From Candidatus Levyibacteriota bacterium (GTDB taxonomy: Bacteria > Patescibacteria > Microgenomatia > Levybacterales > UBA12049): a stretch of 25,934 nt of DNA. Below the pieces are notes generated by a model. It was not told the DNA's origin, made no database searches, and saw only the letters and a program-made list of their open reading frames with translations. Location of the stretch: positions 1-25,934 of the forward strand of contig DAHWUP010000009.1 of the NCBI GenBank assembly GCA_027334565.1. Reading direction: 5' to 3'. The position numbers and the translations under genes were made by a program. Of this stretch, positions 8,542 to 16,093 are shown in pieces; within the stretch, counting starts at the first letter, position 1; each line of letters begins with the position of its first letter.

Positions 8542-9776
8542 AACTTAATTTCGGACAATTTTCGCCTCTCAACCCTGTCTGCCATAAAACCGTTAGGAAC
8601 CGTCTTTAGGTTCGGTCCGTACAACAAAAATCCGTTTCTAACCGTATGATCTCCGAATTTTTCGTTGATCTTATCGACGGTTTTATTGATCGCCTCTTTT
8701 TTATTGTCTTGATCGAACAAGGAAAGAGTAAGGCTTTGGTCGTCCCTAAGATTTCCGACGGAAACCGCAATTTGTCTGACCATCCGGTTCCATTTCCACT
8801 CATCCAGCAGAGTTTGGCAGAGCTTAAAGATTTGGGTTCCGCCGTCTATGTATTCACCGATTGTTTTTCTGCCGTGTTGGGATATTTCTCCGCCCAGATA
8901 GAGATGAACCGTTCTGCCTTTTTTATTAAGCTTCCGAAGTTTTATAGATATCTCTTCGCAAAGTTCAAGAATGTTTTGCCTGATTAAGCGTTGATCATAA
9001 GTATTCTCCGGTAAACAATAACTTCTGCCGACGGATTTTGTTTCCGAGGGGAAATAATACGGAATAACCTCGGATTCGTCTTGTCCTTGCCCGAGCCGAT
9101 ATAGAAAATGCCCTTCAATATCCTTAAACTCGTTAACCAAAACCGCAAGCGGTGCATTATGGAGCTGAAGCGGGGTATTGATCCCCATTCTATTTAATCG
9201 TTGTTCTATTCGTCTGCCGATACCGCAAAAATCTGTTAGTTGAACTTGTTTATAAATCTCCCAGATGTTTTGCGAAGTTATCTCAAGCGTTCCGTTCGGT
9301 TTATTGATGCCGGAAGCCAGTTTTGCCAACAGCTTGTTATGTGAGATTCCGACCGACACGGTGATATATTCGCCGATCTCATCTGCGATGCGCCGGCGAA
9401 TTTTATCAATCAGCCGGTATTTACCGCCGAATAAAATTTCCGTCGCGGCAATATCCATGAACACCTCATCCAGCGAGAACAATTCAACGTATGGGGAAAA
9501 ATCTTTACAAATGTCCAAAAACTTTTGGGTTATTTCCCAATATCTTTCAAAGTGTGCCGGGACGAAAATCATATTGGGAATAATTCTTAACGCATCGAAA
9601 GTGCGGCTGGGGGATTTAACGCCCATTTTCTTGGCTTCTCTGCTTGCGGCAATGATCGCCGTCCGGCCGTTTTGCGCGGTTACGCCGATCGGCTTTCCGC
9701 GAAGCTTGGGGTCAAACTGTTGTTCGCAGGAAGCGAAATATGAATCAAAATCGATATGTAAAATTGTTTTGGTCAT
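8538..9776 (-). CDS. dinB: Y-family translesion DNA polymerase, DinB/Pol IV-like
   Basis: A 412-residue error-prone polymerase that copies damaged templates. The catalytic palm motifs are DFDSYFASCEQQF near the N-terminus (first metal Asp plus steric-gate aromatic) and SLDEVFMD (second and third carboxylates). The thumb helix-hairpin-helix reads DFCGIGRRIEQRLNRMGI, and a little-finger domain follows. Near the C-terminus QSLTLSLF matches a beta-clamp-binding motif of the QxxLxLF type. The length suits full-length DinB (about 350-420). The C-terminal extension is also compatible with a UmuC/ImuB-type paralogue, so the symbol is tentative. A TAGCAT hexamer about 7 nt before the ATG may be its -10. 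The 3' end overlaps the nuclease gene by 4 bp. Confidence 0.9.
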   Translation of the reverse strand: MTKTILHIDFDSYFASCEQQFDPKLRGKPIGVTAQNGRTAIIAASREAKKMGVKSPSRTFDALRIIPNMIFVPAHFERYWEITQKFLDICKDFSPYVELFSLDEVFMDIAATEILFGGKYRLIDKIRRRIADEIGEYITVSVGISHNKLLAKLASGINKPNGTLEITSQNIWEIYKQVQLTDFCGIGRRIEQRLNRMGINTPLQLHNAPLAVLVNEFKDIEGHFLYRLGQGQDESEVIPYYFPSETKSVGRSYCLPENTYDQRLIRQNILELCEEISIKLRKLNKKGRTVHLYLGGEISQHGRKTIGEYIDGGTQIFKLCQTLLDEWKWNRMVRQIAVSVGNLRDDQSLTLSLFDQDNKKEAINKTVDKINEKFGDHTVRNGFLLYGPNLKTVPNGFMADRVERRKLSEIKF

Positions 9777-9964
9777 AAACTATGCTAATAACCAATAAAG
9801 ATACGTTCCTAAAACTCTTTTAATGATTGAATAAATTCCAAATGAAGATTTAAGCAGTCTATGATCCTGAGCAGAGTCTAAGGACATATACCACCAATAT
9901 ATTAGAAAATAATACGAAAAACAAGAGAACAAAATACGACAATCCGGGTCAACCTTAAGCCGGT
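9777..9964. other. Divergent intergenic region
   Basis: The gap between the polymerase (minus) and the next plus gene must carry both promoters. I see no RNA gene or credible coding frame. A minus-strand open frame here lacks any family signal. Confidence 0.4.
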
Positions 9965-9993
9965 TTGACAATTCGGTTAATTTAGCCTAATCT
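9965..9993 (+). promoter_or_regulatory. Consensus promoter, leaderless, for the 158-residue protein
   Basis: Perfect -35 TTGACA (9965-9970), exact 17-bp spacer, -10 TAATCT (9988-9993). Transcription is predicted near 10000, 3 nt before the ATG at 10003. This is the best sigma-70-type match in the window. Confidence 0.65.
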
Positions 9994-10002
9994 TTTAGAT
10001 AT

Positions 10003-10479
10003 ATGGCAGAACCAGGAACTCCGGAACAATTTTTGGAACCGAATATTCCCGATTTTAAATTGCCTCCAAGCGGTACTCACGTCAGGGTGGAAAGAGATTC
10101 CGGCGAAGTTCAACTGGGCTGGAATTTGGCAGGAGAATTGCCGCTTAGCGGAAAAATAAGGGTTATCCACGAACTTCCTGTGGAACAAAGACAAAGCGCA
10201 CTTCCGGTGGGACAAAGACGAAGCGAATATAAAGACTTAAGCCGTAGTGAATTTATCAGAACAAACCCTATTCCGGGCATTGATGATGTCAATGATTTCG
10301 ATCAGCTTAAGGAAGCGATAAAAAGAGTATCGTTCGTTCAGGGATCACAAACTACCTACAAAAGCGGTGATTTGATCAAGCTGGTTGACGAAGTCAGGGA
10401 AGGTAAAAGGCCATTGGAGGAAATAACCCGAACCGGTAGCCTCAGAGATAAAACCCAGGAGCTTCTCCGAAGGGGATAA
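10003..10479 (+). CDS. Hypothetical protein, 158 residues
   Basis: No family recognised. The protein is soluble, with no signal peptide or membrane helix. The first 35 residues are proline-rich (PGTPEQFLEPNIPDF), followed by a probably beta-rich segment (about 25-60), a charged linker with QRQSALPVGQRRSEY, and a helical C-terminal part (about 95-155) ending in DKTQELLRRG. A strong TTGACA/17 bp/TAATCT promoter and an ATG at the predicted transcript start support it as a real, probably well-expressed gene. It is followed 55 bp later by another small unknown gene with its own promoter. Confidence 0.7.
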   Translation: MAEPGTPEQFLEPNIPDFKLPPSGTHVRVERDSGEVQLGWNLAGELPLSGKIRVIHELPVEQRQSALPVGQRRSEYKDLSRSEFIRTNPIPGIDDVNDFDQLKEAIKRVSFVQGSQTTYKSGDLIKLVDEVREGKRPLEEITRTGSLRDKTQELLRRG

Positions 10480-10517
10480 ATTTTCCGTCTGAATCATTTT
10501 TAAAAGTGTTGATTGTT

Positions 10518-10526
10518 TGATATAAT
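10518..10526 (+). promoter_or_regulatory. Extended -10 promoter of the 119-residue protein
   Basis: TGATATAAT (10518-10526) is a perfect extended -10. Transcription near 10533 is 2 nt from the ATG at 10535, so the mRNA is probably leaderless. There is no good -35, as expected for extended -10 promoters. Confidence 0.6.
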
Positions 10527-10534
10527 GCGCATTC

Positions 10535-10894
10535 ATGAATAATGTGTTCGAGCGCTGCCGAAACTGCGAGGTAAAATGTTTTCTGGAATCAAGGGCACAA
10601 CAAATAGTTGACGAAAGCGGAGAACTTACCAAAGTCCAGATCAGGCACAAAATATCGGTTCTGTCTTTGGAGGCAAACCGCAATCGATGTCCGAACCAGG
10701 AAATCGGAAGGGTCAGAAAACTAAGCGTTGAAAGCATAGGTCCAAAAGGATTTTCATCCATCACCGGGGATTTTCACGGCCCGATAAGTTTTACGGGGGA
10801 AGATATGGGTCCAAACTATACTTTCAGGCTTTCCGCCAAAGAGTGGCGCAGGCGTGAACAGTTCAGAGACGCCAAGTCAAAGCACAGACCCTAG
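10535..10894 (+). CDS. Hypothetical cysteine-cluster protein, 119 residues
   Basis: No family recognised. The N-terminus carries C8-R-N-C11-x3-C15 (CRNCEVKC), and a fourth cysteine lies about 40 residues on (NRCPNQ), so a metal-binding site is possible but unproven. The centre is helical (SRAQQIVDESGELTKVQIRH), then a glycine-rich beta segment (about 70-100: GPKGF, GDFHGPISFTGEDMGP), and a very basic C-terminus (KEWRRREQFRDAKSKHR). No signal peptide or membrane segment is seen. The extended -10 directly before the ATG supports expression. The gene ends 3 bp from the opposing surface-protein gene. Confidence 0.65.
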   Translation: MNNVFERCRNCEVKCFLESRAQQIVDESGELTKVQIRHKISVLSLEANRNRCPNQEIGRVRKLSVESIGPKGFSSITGDFHGPISFTGEDMGPNYTFRLSAKEWRRREQFRDAKSKHRP

Positions 10895-10897
10895 GCT

Positions 10898-11551
10898 TTA
10901 AAAACTGATGATATGGATCCTCGACTGGTCCAATACCGCAGGATAGGCAAGCTGGGTTTTCATTTGCACCTTATATAATTTTTGTCCGTAATCCAGGTTT
11001 AGTGGTTGCGAGGACAGAAAAACAGAATCGGTGTTGCCGTTAAAATCAAGCTCGGAGTTAGCTATGACCCTGCCGTCCGTATCGTTTACCAGCCTGACGC
11101 TGGCGATCTCATTTCCGGTCGGAATATGCAAAGAAGCTTCAAAAACAACCGATTTGATCTTCCCGTAAGCGGTGTTATCGATGTACGCCTGTAACCCCGG
11201 GACATCGGTCCAATCGGTGTAATTTCCCGATCCGGAACCGAACGGGATGTAATATTCCGAAGGCTTAGGCGCCGGTGTAGTTTGCAGCGAATAATAATTA
11301 AGCGGTAAGGGCGTGGGAGACGGGGTAGGGGAAATATTTTGAGTCTTAGCGAACTGGTTGAATTTGGCTTCCAGATCATTTAGTCTTTCTTCGCAGTTTG
11401 GACATACGTTCGGATCAGCAACCGCTTGAGGATTTGATTGACCTGTGGGTTTATTGGCGCCCAATATCTTTAGATCAAGCGCCAATAAGTTAAATCCGAT
11501 CAAAACCAGAACAAGGATAAGGAATTTAACCGGAGTAATGAATTTCCTCAT
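10898..11551 (-). CDS. Membrane-anchored extracellular protein with Pro/Thr linker
   Basis: A 217-residue protein. It has an N-terminal membrane anchor (about residues 8-28), a polar stretch with a CPNC pair at the head of a short coiled coil (about 50-72, EERLNDLEAKFNQF), a flexible SPTPSPTPLP linker, and a C-terminal beta-rich domain (about 100-217) with TDWTDVPGLQAY and VSVRL/NDTDGRV-type strands suggesting a jelly-roll fold. I infer anchoring in the cytoplasmic membrane with the beta domain outside. The two Cys sit just outside the membrane and could form a disulphide or link subunits. The promoter puts transcription at the ATG. The deacetylase gene lies 47 bp upstream on the same strand, so a shared envelope role is plausible. 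Confidence 0.7.
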   Translation of the reverse strand: MRKFITPVKFLILVLVLIGFNLLALDLKILGANKPTGQSNPQAVADPNVCPNCEERLNDLEAKFNQFAKTQNISPTPSPTPLPLNYYSLQTTPAPKPSEYYIPFGSGSGNYTDWTDVPGLQAYIDNTAYGKIKSVVFEASLHIPTGNEIASVRLVNDTDGRVIANSELDFNGNTDSVFLSSQPLNLDYGQKLYKVQMKTQLAYPAVLDQSRIHIISF

Positions 11552-11557
11552 AATTTA

Positions 11558-11586
11558 ACTTTAAAGTAAGGGAAATCCTATGTCAA
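11558..11586 (-). promoter_or_regulatory. Consensus promoter, leaderless, for the anchored surface protein
   Basis: On the minus strand, -35 TTGACA (11586-11581), 17-bp spacer, -10 TAAAGT (11563-11558). The predicted start coincides with the ATG at 11551. Confidence 0.6.
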
Positions 11587-11598
11587 ATTTATATCAAT

Positions 11599-12597
11599 TT
11601 ATATTCCGTAATCCGAAAGCGGGGCATTTCCGATGCGGGTCCTGTGCAAAGACATGATAAAACTGTCGCACTGGTAATGCCCGGGGATGGTAGAAAAGGA
11701 CCCGATATAACCTTTAGAAATTAAAGTGCTTATGGCGTTGTTATTAAATGCTCCATACGGATAAGTAAAAACGTTTACTGTTTGCCCCGTGTGCTGTTGA
11801 ATTTCCGTTTGAGCGGTATCTATTTCGAAATCGATCTTGCTTTGCGGGCCTTTGGATATCGGCCAATGCGACCACGTATGATTGGTAAAATAAAATACGC
11901 CGCTGCTTTTCATGGCAGAAATATCGTTCCATGCCAACATATCGGGATTGCTTTGTACAAGACCCGATGCAAGCATTAAATTTGCTTTAAGATGGTATTG
12001 TTCGAGGATGGGTAACGCATAAGTATAGTTGTCTTTATATCCGTCGTCCATCGTGATCACCACGGTCTTGGGAGGTAAAGGTGTGTGTGTCCTCAATGCG
12101 TTTATAAGATCCGAAGCCCAAATCGTGTTATATCCGTTTTGCGCAAGGTATGCCATTTGTTGCGCAAAAACACCGTTATCAACGCTCAAAGAAATTTGCC
12201 CCAAAGCCTTAGCCGTAGCTTCGGGTTGTATATGATGGTACATCAAAACCGGGACTCTCAAACAATAATCGTCGGGAACGAAAGTTTCGGTGTTTTCCGG
12301 TGGCAAAGTAGGTGATTGGGTAGCGGTTTCATTGTTTTTGGGAAGGGTCGAAGCACTTTTGGTGGCCGCTTCGGCTCTTAACGAAACATGATAGCCTAGG
12401 GGAAATTGCGAAAAAGCTTTAGGCGCCGATCGCGCCGGCAAGTGATTACCGTCTCCAAAAAAAACGGAATACGAAATTGTCAAAATTAAAATCAATACTA
12501 CAAGAGCGGTATTCAAAAGACGGTAATTTATGCGTAAGTTATCCTGCGTACGGCCCGCTTTCCGCGTCTTTTTATTTGATTTTTTTATTTGTCTCAT
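11599..12597 (-). CDS. Polysaccharide deacetylase, membrane-anchored (NodB homology)
   Basis: A 332-residue extracellular carbohydrate esterase family 4 enzyme (PF01522) that removes N-acetyl groups from peptidoglycan or surface glycans. A basic N-terminus and one membrane helix (LLNTALVVLILILTISYSVFF) precede a Ser/Thr/Pro linker and the NodB domain. The domain shows MYHHIQ, motif 1 TMDDGY (catalytic base and metal Asp), motif 2 HTWSH (metal His pair) and YPYGAFN. The frame is open up to TTG at 12639, but an extended -10 (12628-12620) overlaps those codons, so I chose the ATG at 12597, about 16 nt after the predicted transcription start. No Shine-Dalgarno is seen. Confidence 0.88.
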   Translation of the reverse strand: MRQIKKSNKKTRKAGRTQDNLRINYRLLNTALVVLILILTISYSVFFGDGNHLPARSAPKAFSQFPLGYHVSLRAEAATKSASTLPKNNETATQSPTLPPENTETFVPDDYCLRVPVLMYHHIQPEATAKALGQISLSVDNGVFAQQMAYLAQNGYNTIWASDLINALRTHTPLPPKTVVITMDDGYKDNYTYALPILEQYHLKANLMLASGLVQSNPDMLAWNDISAMKSSGVFYFTNHTWSHWPISKGPQSKIDFEIDTAQTEIQQHTGQTVNVFTYPYGAFNNNAISTLISKGYIGSFSTIPGHYQCDSFIMSLHRTRIGNAPLSDYGI

Positions 12598-12619
12598 TAT
12601 ATTTTTAAAGTAATCGCGT

Positions 12620-12628
12620 AGTATATCA
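12620..12628 (-). promoter_or_regulatory. Extended -10 promoter of the deacetylase gene
   Basis: TGATATACT on the minus strand (12628-12620). It faces away from the TypA promoter 21 bp further on, forming a compact divergent promoter pair. Transcription starts near 12613. Confidence 0.5.
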
Positions 12629-12648
12629 TTAATCCGCAAATTAATCTA

Positions 12649-12657
12649 TGATATAAT
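12649..12657 (+). promoter_or_regulatory. Extended -10 promoter of typA
   Basis: TGATATAAT at 12649-12657, with transcription from about 12664. This rules out the in-frame ATG at 12656 as translation start and leaves a short leader containing a Shine-Dalgarno. Confidence 0.6.
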
Positions 12658-12669
12658 GAAAATGCAGCT

Positions 12670-12675
12670 GGGAGG
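12670..12675 (+). promoter_or_regulatory. Shine-Dalgarno GGGAGG that decides the typA start
   Basis: GGGAGG ends 10 nt before the ATG at 12686. It is one of few clear Shine-Dalgarno sites in the window, and it selects the second of two in-frame ATGs. Confidence 0.65.
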
Positions 12676-12685
12676 CTGTTTTATT

Positions 12686-14518
12686 ATGGATAAGTTTACT
12701 TCCGATAAAATAAGAAACGTTGCCGTTATAGCCCATGTCGATCACGGAAAGACCACGCTGGTCGATTTCATGCTTAAACAGTCGCATACCTTCAGGGACA
12801 ATGAGGCGCAAATGCAACAAACCACCATCCTGGACTCAAATCCTCTGGAGAGAGAACGTGGCATAACCATCCTGGCCAAAAATACGGCTATCTACTATAA
12901 AGGCTATAAAATAAACATAATTGATACACCCGGTCACGCGGACTTTTCGGGAGAAGTGGAGCGTACCCTTAATATGGCGGACGGCGCGCTTTTGATCATC
13001 GATGCCCAAGAGGGTCCAATGCCTCAGACGAAATTCGTTCTTAAAAAAGCTCTGGAACTGGGTCTTAAAATAATTGTAATAATTAACAAGATAGATAAAC
13101 AGCTTGCCGATATAAAAAAAACTGTAGAAAAAACCCATGACCTTTTTCTGGAACTTGCAACCGAATCCGAACAACTCGATTTTCCGACATTTTATTCGAT
13201 CGGAAGAGAAGGCAAGGCTTCAAAGATTTTGGAAGAGGTTAAAAACTCAAAAAATCTTGAATCTATTTTGGATGAGATTATTTCCTTTATTCCTGCGCCA
13301 GAAACGGAGAAGGGTACTTTTCAAATTCTGGTTTCTAGCCTTGATTTCGACACTCATAAAGGAAAACATGCGATAGGAAAAATTAAAAGAGGAGTTCTAA
13401 GGAAAGGGGATGCCCTGATAGATATTAATGCAAAAGGCGAAAAAATACCGGGAAAAGCCGAATCCATCAGGGTAAGTCACGGATTAAAAAAAATAGATGT
13501 CGATGAAGCTTATGAAGGCGATATCGTAGACATCACCGGATTTCCGCAGGTAGCGATAGGAGATACTATTACCGACCCCGCGAGTCCGGAAAGTTTGCCT
13601 CGGATTATTTTGGAAGATCCGACGATAAAAATAGCCATTTCCGCAAACTCATCACCGTTTGCCGGCAGGGAAGGGAAATTTACCAATGCCAGGCAAATCG
13701 AAGAAAGGCTGCACAAGGAACTGGAGACCAATATCAGTTTAAAATACGAAAAACTGGGTGAAAGAATGATAGTTTCCGGCAGGGGAGAGCTGCATTTATC
13801 GATCCTTCTTGAAACCTTAAGAAGAGAAGGGTACGAATTTCAGGTAGAAAAACCCCAAGTGATCACGAAAATCGAAAACGGAGTTACATTGGAACCTGTT
13901 GAAACAGCTATGATAGATATTCCCGATGAATTTTTGGGCGTTATAACTTCCGAAATGGGCAAACGAAAAGGCATAATGATAGATATGCATTCGGAAGGAA
14001 ACGGAAGTACCAGGCTGGTATACAAAATCCCGTCCAAAAATTTGTTCGGAATTAGAAACGAATTGCTTACTAAAACCAAGGGCACGGCCGTCATTAACAT
14101 TGAATTTTTTGACTACGAACCGCTAACGCCTCCGATTTCCAAACTAAGAAACGGGGTGTTGATCGCCTCCGAGTCGGGTTCCTCTTTAAAATATGGCCTA
14201 AACAACGCACAGCAAAGAGGAATCACCTTTATCGAACCGGGAACCAAAGTATATGAAGGAATGATAATCGGTGAAAATTCCAAACAGGAAGATATCGAAA
14301 TTAACGTCACCAAAGAAAAAAAGCAAACCAACATGCGTGCTTCTACCGCGGATGTTCATTTGGGCGCGCTTACTCCGCCAACGGTGATGAGTCTTGAAGA
14401 ATGTATCGATTTTTTGGACGATGACGAATTTCTTGAAATTACGCCACTGAATTTGCGCTTAAGGAAAAAGTTACTTACCAAATTGGATAGGGTCAGGCAA
14501 CAAAGATTACAGAATTAA
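12686..14518 (+). CDS. typA: Ribosome-associated GTPase TypA/BipA
   Basis: A 610-residue translational GTPase, the usual TypA length, related to EF-G and LepA. It acts on the 70S ribosome in stress, cold and subunit assembly. The GTPase motifs are G1 AHVDHGKTT (16-24), G2 RGITILAKN, G3 DTPGHADF and G4 NKID. An EF-Tu-like domain II follows (IGKIKRGVLRKGDALI), then EF-G-like domains III and V and the BipA-specific C-terminal domain (SKQEDIEINVTKEKK, NMRAS, LTPP). I use the ATG at 12686 because of the GGGAGG site and the promoter position. The gene overlaps the opposing HAD gene by 4 bp at its 3' end. Confidence 0.96.
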   Translation: MDKFTSDKIRNVAVIAHVDHGKTTLVDFMLKQSHTFRDNEAQMQQTTILDSNPLERERGITILAKNTAIYYKGYKINIIDTPGHADFSGEVERTLNMADGALLIIDAQEGPMPQTKFVLKKALELGLKIIVIINKIDKQLADIKKTVEKTHDLFLELATESEQLDFPTFYSIGREGKASKILEEVKNSKNLESILDEIISFIPAPETEKGTFQILVSSLDFDTHKGKHAIGKIKRGVLRKGDALIDINAKGEKIPGKAESIRVSHGLKKIDVDEAYEGDIVDITGFPQVAIGDTITDPASPESLPRIILEDPTIKIAISANSSPFAGREGKFTNARQIEERLHKELETNISLKYEKLGERMIVSGRGELHLSILLETLRREGYEFQVEKPQVITKIENGVTLEPVETAMIDIPDEFLGVITSEMGKRKGIMIDMHSEGNGSTRLVYKIPSKNLFGIRNELLTKTKGTAVINIEFFDYEPLTPPISKLRNGVLIASESGSSLKYGLNNAQQRGITFIEPGTKVYEGMIIGENSKQEDIEINVTKEKKQTNMRASTADVHLGALTPPTVMSLEECIDFLDDDEFLEITPLNLRLRKKLLTKLDRVRQQRLQN

Positions 14519-15186
14519 ATTTCCGAAATAAGTTGGCTTAGTCCGGAAAAATCCTCGACCGCATAGGACGCACCGCAGTTTAAAAGTTCTTCCTTTGAAT
14601 ACGTACCGATCCTCCCGATGCAGGTTATATCGGTCTCGTTTGATATTCGGATGTCTGTTTGCGTATCACCCACAAACACCGTGGATAATTTAAAGTTTTC
14701 AAACGTGATTTTAAAAAATTCGGCGGCTTTTTTAAAATGTGAAATGCCTTTCCTGAAATCCGGCTGTCCCTGGCGTTCTCCCAATATTAAATCGATATAC
14801 CTTATAATCCCCGCCGTTTCAAGGTTATTTTTTACGGCATTTTCTTCAAACGCAGACGACACAAAAATAAGATAGCCTTTCGACTTAAGCTCCTCCAATG
14901 CGGGCGGCACGTCGGGAAAGGCCTTGACCCTGATTTTACCCATCTCCGACACTATCTTCATTGCTTGGTCGAAAACCTCCTTTTTTGGAAGAATGGTGCC
15001 GTGGCTTAATAATAATTCTTCCACCTGATCTGCTGTTTGCCGACCCAAAGTCTGTTTAAGGTAATCTGAGGCCTCCTCTTCGTCTATTCCGTAATCCCTA
15101 TGGAAAATTTCCCCCCAGGCCTTGATATACACCGCAGTAGTATCCAATAACGTTCCGTCCTTGTCAAAACCGATAAATTTTATCAT
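14515..15186 (-). CDS. HAD-family phosphatase, phosphoglycolate-phosphatase-like
   Basis: A 223-residue soluble haloacid-dehalogenase hydrolase. Motif I is D8-K-D10-G-T with Asp8 as nucleophile; motif II is S110/S111 in IFVSSAFE; motif III is a Lys around 146-153 (FRKGISHFKK); motif IV is VGDTQTDI (D174, D178). A helical C1 cap lies between motifs I and II (about 20-85), the Gph/PGMB layout. The substrate cannot be set from motifs; small phosphate esters or phosphoglycolate from DNA repair are the usual options. The ATG is leaderless (extended -10 about 8 nt upstream), and the gene is divergent from another HAD gene across 37 bp. Confidence 0.87.
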   Translation of the reverse strand: MIKFIGFDKDGTLLDTTAVYIKAWGEIFHRDYGIDEEEASDYLKQTLGRQTADQVEELLLSHGTILPKKEVFDQAMKIVSEMGKIRVKAFPDVPPALEELKSKGYLIFVSSAFEENAVKNNLETAGIIRYIDLILGERQGQPDFRKGISHFKKAAEFFKITFENFKLSTVFVGDTQTDIRISNETDITCIGRIGTYSKEELLNCGASYAVEDFSGLSQLISEI

Positions 15187-15194
15187 TTTAGAAA

Positions 15195-15203
15195 ATTATA
15201 TCA
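15195..15203 (-). promoter_or_regulatory. Extended -10 of the minus-strand HAD gene, leaderless
   Basis: TGATATAAT on the minus strand (15203-15195). Transcription is predicted at about 15188, 2 nt before the ATG at 15186. Confidence 0.6.
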
Positions 15204-15208
15204 AATAA

Positions 15209-15217
15209 TGGTAAAAT
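15209..15217 (+). promoter_or_regulatory. Extended -10 of the plus-strand HAD gene, leaderless
   Basis: TGGTAAAAT (15209-15217), with transcription predicted at 15224, the A of the ATG itself. Only 5 bp separate it from the opposite extended -10, so both polymerases cannot bind at once. Confidence 0.55.
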
Positions 15218-15223
15218 CCAATC

Positions 15224-16069
15224 ATGAACAAGACGCCGCATAAAAACACAAAGCAAAAGCTCGTGGAAACAACTTATATTTTCGACGTCGAAGGAGTATT
15301 AACGGTACCCTATGCCAAAAAAGTGGATTTGGAATTAATTAATAAAATAGAGAATCTTCTTTCAAACGGTAATCCGGTAATATTAAATACGGGAAGGTCG
15401 ATACCCTGGGTGGTTGATAAAATACTTTCTAAATTCGCATCCGAAACCGCATTGGATAATTTGTTGTGCATATGCGAAAAGGGAACCGCTTCGATTGAAT
15501 CAATTGATGATAATTTAACCATAAGCATTCAAAAAGAAAAATCTTTTTTAATTCCTGAAAAACTAAAAAAAAGAGTTAAAGAATTAATCGTTAAAAAATA
15601 CAGCTCTACCATGTTTTTTGACGAGACCAAGCTTACAATGATCACAGCCGAAATGAACCCTAATTTGCCGGACATACCAAACGAAGAATTCATTAGGATT
15701 TTTAATATCGCACAAAAATATCTGATCTCTGATCTTGAACAAATCCTTACAAACGAAAAACTGGATAAATTCTTTAAAATTACACCTACCACTATTGCAA
15801 CTGATATAGAACATGTAGACGCCGGCAAGGACCTGGGCGTGCAAAGAGCGCTTGAATGGCTGAAAAAATGTGGGATAAGCACGAATAATTTTGTGACTTT
15901 CGGCGACAGCTTATCCGATTTTGCGATGCCTCTCTGGCTATTTATGCATAAATTTATTGTTGAACACGTACACGTTGGAAAGGAAACCGATATTCCGCGT
16001 AATATCCCATACCGTTTGGTCGTAACAACTTTTAAATACAACGATGGAGTAAAAGAATATTTTAGATAA
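15224..16069 (+). CDS. HAD-superfamily hydrolase, Cof/sugar-phosphatase-like, with DxE motif I
   Basis: A 281-residue soluble protein. Motif I reads D21-V-E23-G: the nucleophile Asp is present but the second Asp, the usual general acid/base, is Glu. Motif II is NTGRS (T56). A C2-type cap domain lies between (about 85-195). The motif III Lys is in DAGKDLG, and motif IV is TFGDSLSDFAM with both metal Asps. The layout fits the Cof, sucrose-phosphatase and mannosyl-phosphoglycerate-phosphatase group. The Glu leaves activity possible but uncertain. The gene is 24 bp before rarA on the same strand, probably an operon. Confidence 0.75.
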   Translation: MNKTPHKNTKQKLVETTYIFDVEGVLTVPYAKKVDLELINKIENLLSNGNPVILNTGRSIPWVVDKILSKFASETALDNLLCICEKGTASIESIDDNLTISIQKEKSFLIPEKLKKRVKELIVKKYSSTMFFDETKLTMITAEMNPNLPDIPNEEFIRIFNIAQKYLISDLEQILTNEKLDKFFKITPTTIATDIEHVDAGKDLGVQRALEWLKKCGISTNNFVTFGDSLSDFAMPLWLFMHKFIVEHVHVGKETDIPRNIPYRLVVTTFKYNDGVKEYFR

Positions 16070-16093
16070 AACTAGGATGAAAACATTACTGTT

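Noticed and set aside
8646..9798. Plus-strand frames of 113 and 177 codons inside the polymerase gene
   Set aside because: They are antisense to a protein with a full set of Y-family motifs.
9780..9971. Minus-strand 63-codon frame upstream of the polymerase
   Set aside because: No promoter or ribosome binding site, low-information composition, and it occupies the region expected to hold the polymerase promoter.
10110..10292. Minus-strand frames opposite the 158- and 119-residue genes (60 to 139 codons)
   Set aside because: Antisense shadows; the plus genes have strong promoters placed exactly at their start codons.
12598..12639. TTG 12639 start for the deacetylase
   Set aside because: Extended -10 TGATATACT lies within these codons; ATG 12597 follows the predicted transcript start.
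12656..12685. ATG 12656 as start of TypA (ten extra residues)
   Set aside because: The ATG overlaps the -10 hexamer TATAAT at 12652-12657, while 12686 has GGGAGG correctly spaced and gives the family N-terminus.
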